From: Chenggangzhangella methanolivorans
GTDB taxonomy: Bacteria > Pseudomonadota > Alphaproteobacteria > Rhizobiales > Methylopilaceae
Length of the DNA stretch: 64,000 nucleotides
Assembly: GCF_019797865.1 (NCBI RefSeq)
Contig: NZ_CP081869.1
Coordinates: 62,001-126,000, forward strand
Reading direction: 5' to 3'
Part shown: in pieces, positions 62,773-64,000 of the stretch
How the letters are laid out: every line of letters begins with the position of its first letter
Position numbering within the stretch: the stretch's first letter is position 1
Made by a program: the position numbers and the translations under genes
The notes under the pieces: model-generated
Seen by the model: only the letters and a program-made list of their open reading frames with translations
Told to the model about the DNA's origin: nothing
Databases searched by the model: none

Positions 62773-63971
62773 ATGAACATGCTGACGACGGTGATCACGC
62801 CCGAGGCCGAAAAGTATCTCGAGGCCTTGGTCGCCGAACTCGAAATTCCCAAGAGCCGCTATGAGCAGGCGACGTCCCGCTACATCTCACTCGGTGAGTG
62901 GTTGCATCGCGATGCGTCGGCCATCAAGAAATTTGACCCGCAGGTTTACGTCCAGGGTTCCTTCGGCACGGCACGGCGATCAAGCCGCTCACCGAGCGCG
63001 AAGAATACGACGTCGATTCCGTAGTCGAACTGCGGCGTCTTCTGAAATCTCAGGTCAGCCAGGCCACGCTGAAGCGCGCGGTTGGCGCCGAGATCACGGC
63101 TTATGCACGCGCGCACGGCATGGAGAGGCCGGTTCGGGAAAGACGTCGCTGCTGGACCCTCGACTATGCCGATGGCGCCCAGTTCCACTTGGACGCCGTC
63201 CCCGCCCTCTCGAACGGCCAAGATCAGAGGGTCCTTCTGGAAGCGCGGGGCCTCGACCAGCGATGGGCTGACACGGCGATCGCCATCACGGACAACGAGA
63301 CGCCGAACTACGAGCAGATCACGAATGGCTGGCCCCGCTCCAATCCGAAGGGCTACGGCAAGTGGTTTCGCGAGCGTGTCGTGGTGGCTGTCGAGCGACG
63401 CCGCAGGGCTGGCGGCGTCTACGCAGACGTCGAATCCATGCCGACCTACAAAATCAAGACGCCCTTGCAGTCGGCGATCATGATCCTCAAGCGCCATCGA
63501 GACATGATGTTCGTCGGTCGTGGCGACGAGCGTCCCATTTCCATCATTCTCACCACGCTTGCCGCTCATGCCTATAATGGCGAGCTCACGGTCGGCACGG
63601 CCTTGGTCGCGATCTTGGCGCGCATGGATCACTTCATCCAATTCGTGGACGGGAGGTATGTGATTCCCAATCCAACCGATCCTCTCGAGAACTTCGCGGA
63701 CAAATGGGAAGCGCATCCGGAACGGGCCGAGGCCTTCTTCGAGTGGCTCTTGCACGCTCGTGAGCAATTTACGCAGGCCGCCCGCCTGTCGCTCCGGCAG
63801 CAGATCACCGAAGTCGTAGCTTCCGGGGTCGGACGTCCGGTTGCCGAACGTGCCCGTGACCGGAGCTTTGGCCTCGCGGCGCCCGCCCTCCTTACCGAAG
63901 GCATCGTGCGCAACGTGGCTGAGGCTCAAGAAACGCCTGTCAGGCTCGAAGGGGGCGGTCGGAACGCCTGA
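62773..63971 (+). CDS. CBASS-type cyclic oligonucleotide synthase (CD-NTase), frameshifted
   Basis: This nucleotidyltransferase of about 399 residues belongs to the cGAS/DncV-like (SMODS) group. The active-site order is intact once joined: VYVQGSFGT (GS motif), then EREEYDVDSVVEL (two Asp) and AQFHLDAVPAL (third Asp). The C-terminal helical part follows (YKIKTPLQSAIMILKRHRD, PISIILTTLAAHAY), typical of CD-NTases. The frame breaks near 62966-62977, where GGCACGGCACGG should read with one more G to give GTGTAIKPL. Such enzymes make a cyclic nucleotide alarm on phage infection. The effector gene is presumably beyond the window edge. Confidence 0.85.
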
Positions 63972-63972
63972 C

Positions 63973-64000
63973 GTGCCCGACGCTCTTGACCATCGACGGA
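63973..64000 (+). CDS. Possible start of the next CBASS gene, cut by the window edge
   Basis: A GTG at 63973 directly follows the synthase stop and opens the frame MPDALDHRR before the sequence ends. Tight spacing of this kind is usual between CBASS genes. Nine codons are too few to identify a product. Confidence 0.25.

Noticed and set aside
1..64000. tRNA, rRNA, riboswitch or transposase genes
   Set aside because: Read-through of intergenic regions showed no cloverleaf, conserved riboswitch core or transposase motif. Short structured RNAs cannot be excluded without a covariance search.

Overview
The window is high-GC DNA (about two thirds G+C by eye) from an alphaproteobacterium, most likely of the order Hyphomicrobiales. 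Three things point there: the conserved ntrY-ntrX-dat-hfq-hflX block, the Tat-exported amidases and BMP-type ABC systems, and the dispersed palindromic repeats. No species name can be supported. About a dozen conserved genes are broken by single-base indels, often at short homopolymer runs. This looks more like an incompletely polished assembly than real gene decay.

Most of the left 45 kb is one nitrogen-scavenging superlocus. Positions 1-10.5 kb hold an HP0310-type deacetylase, a Tat-exported acetamidase/formamidase, an ArsR/SDR pair, a GntR regulator with an orphan BMP binding protein and a DUF336 protein, and an NCS2 nucleobase permease read in one frame with an 8-oxoguanine deaminase. A Tsx-like nucleoside porin follows. 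Positions 11.9-22.8 kb are a single minus-strand operon whose stop and start codons repeatedly overlap. It encodes a complete BMP-type ABC importer, cyanuric acid hydrolase (AtzD type), biuret hydrolase, AtzE/AtzG/AtzH, allophanate hydrolase AtzF and a second isochorismatase-fold hydrolase, which is a full route from cyanuric acid to ammonia and CO2. Upstream are a small secreted protein, a formamidase and a divergent GntR regulator. TGCATGCA palindromes lie in front of both the regulator and the operon.

Positions 25.9-38.4 kb hold purine catabolism: a two-gene xanthine dehydrogenase-like enzyme, uraD, uraH (hydroxyisourate hydrolase), a second complete BMP ABC importer, guanine deaminase and the membrane urate oxidase PuuD. 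Positions 38.4-44.3 kb hold a sigma-54 activator divergent from a cyanate ABC transporter plus cyanase (cynS), with a candidate activator site and a GG-N10-GC promoter between them.

Positions 44.3-53.4 kb contain an OmpR/EnvZ-like two-component pair, a small secreted protein, and an operon joining an isoquinoline-oxidoreductase-type molybdenum hydroxylase to flavocytochrome c sulfide dehydrogenase (fccAB) and soxXYZA. soxB and soxCD are not in the window. Positions 53.6-60.2 kb are core genes: hflX, hfq, D-amino-acid transaminase, ntrX and ntrY.

From 60.4 kb to the end the sequence is less GC-rich and looks like a defence island: a coupled sigma-like/unknown/ImmA-IrrE operon on the minus strand, then DUF2188 and CBASS-type nucleotidyltransferase genes on the plus strand. 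It sits where ntrB-ntrC usually precede ntrY. No rRNA, tRNA, CRISPR array or transposase was recognised.
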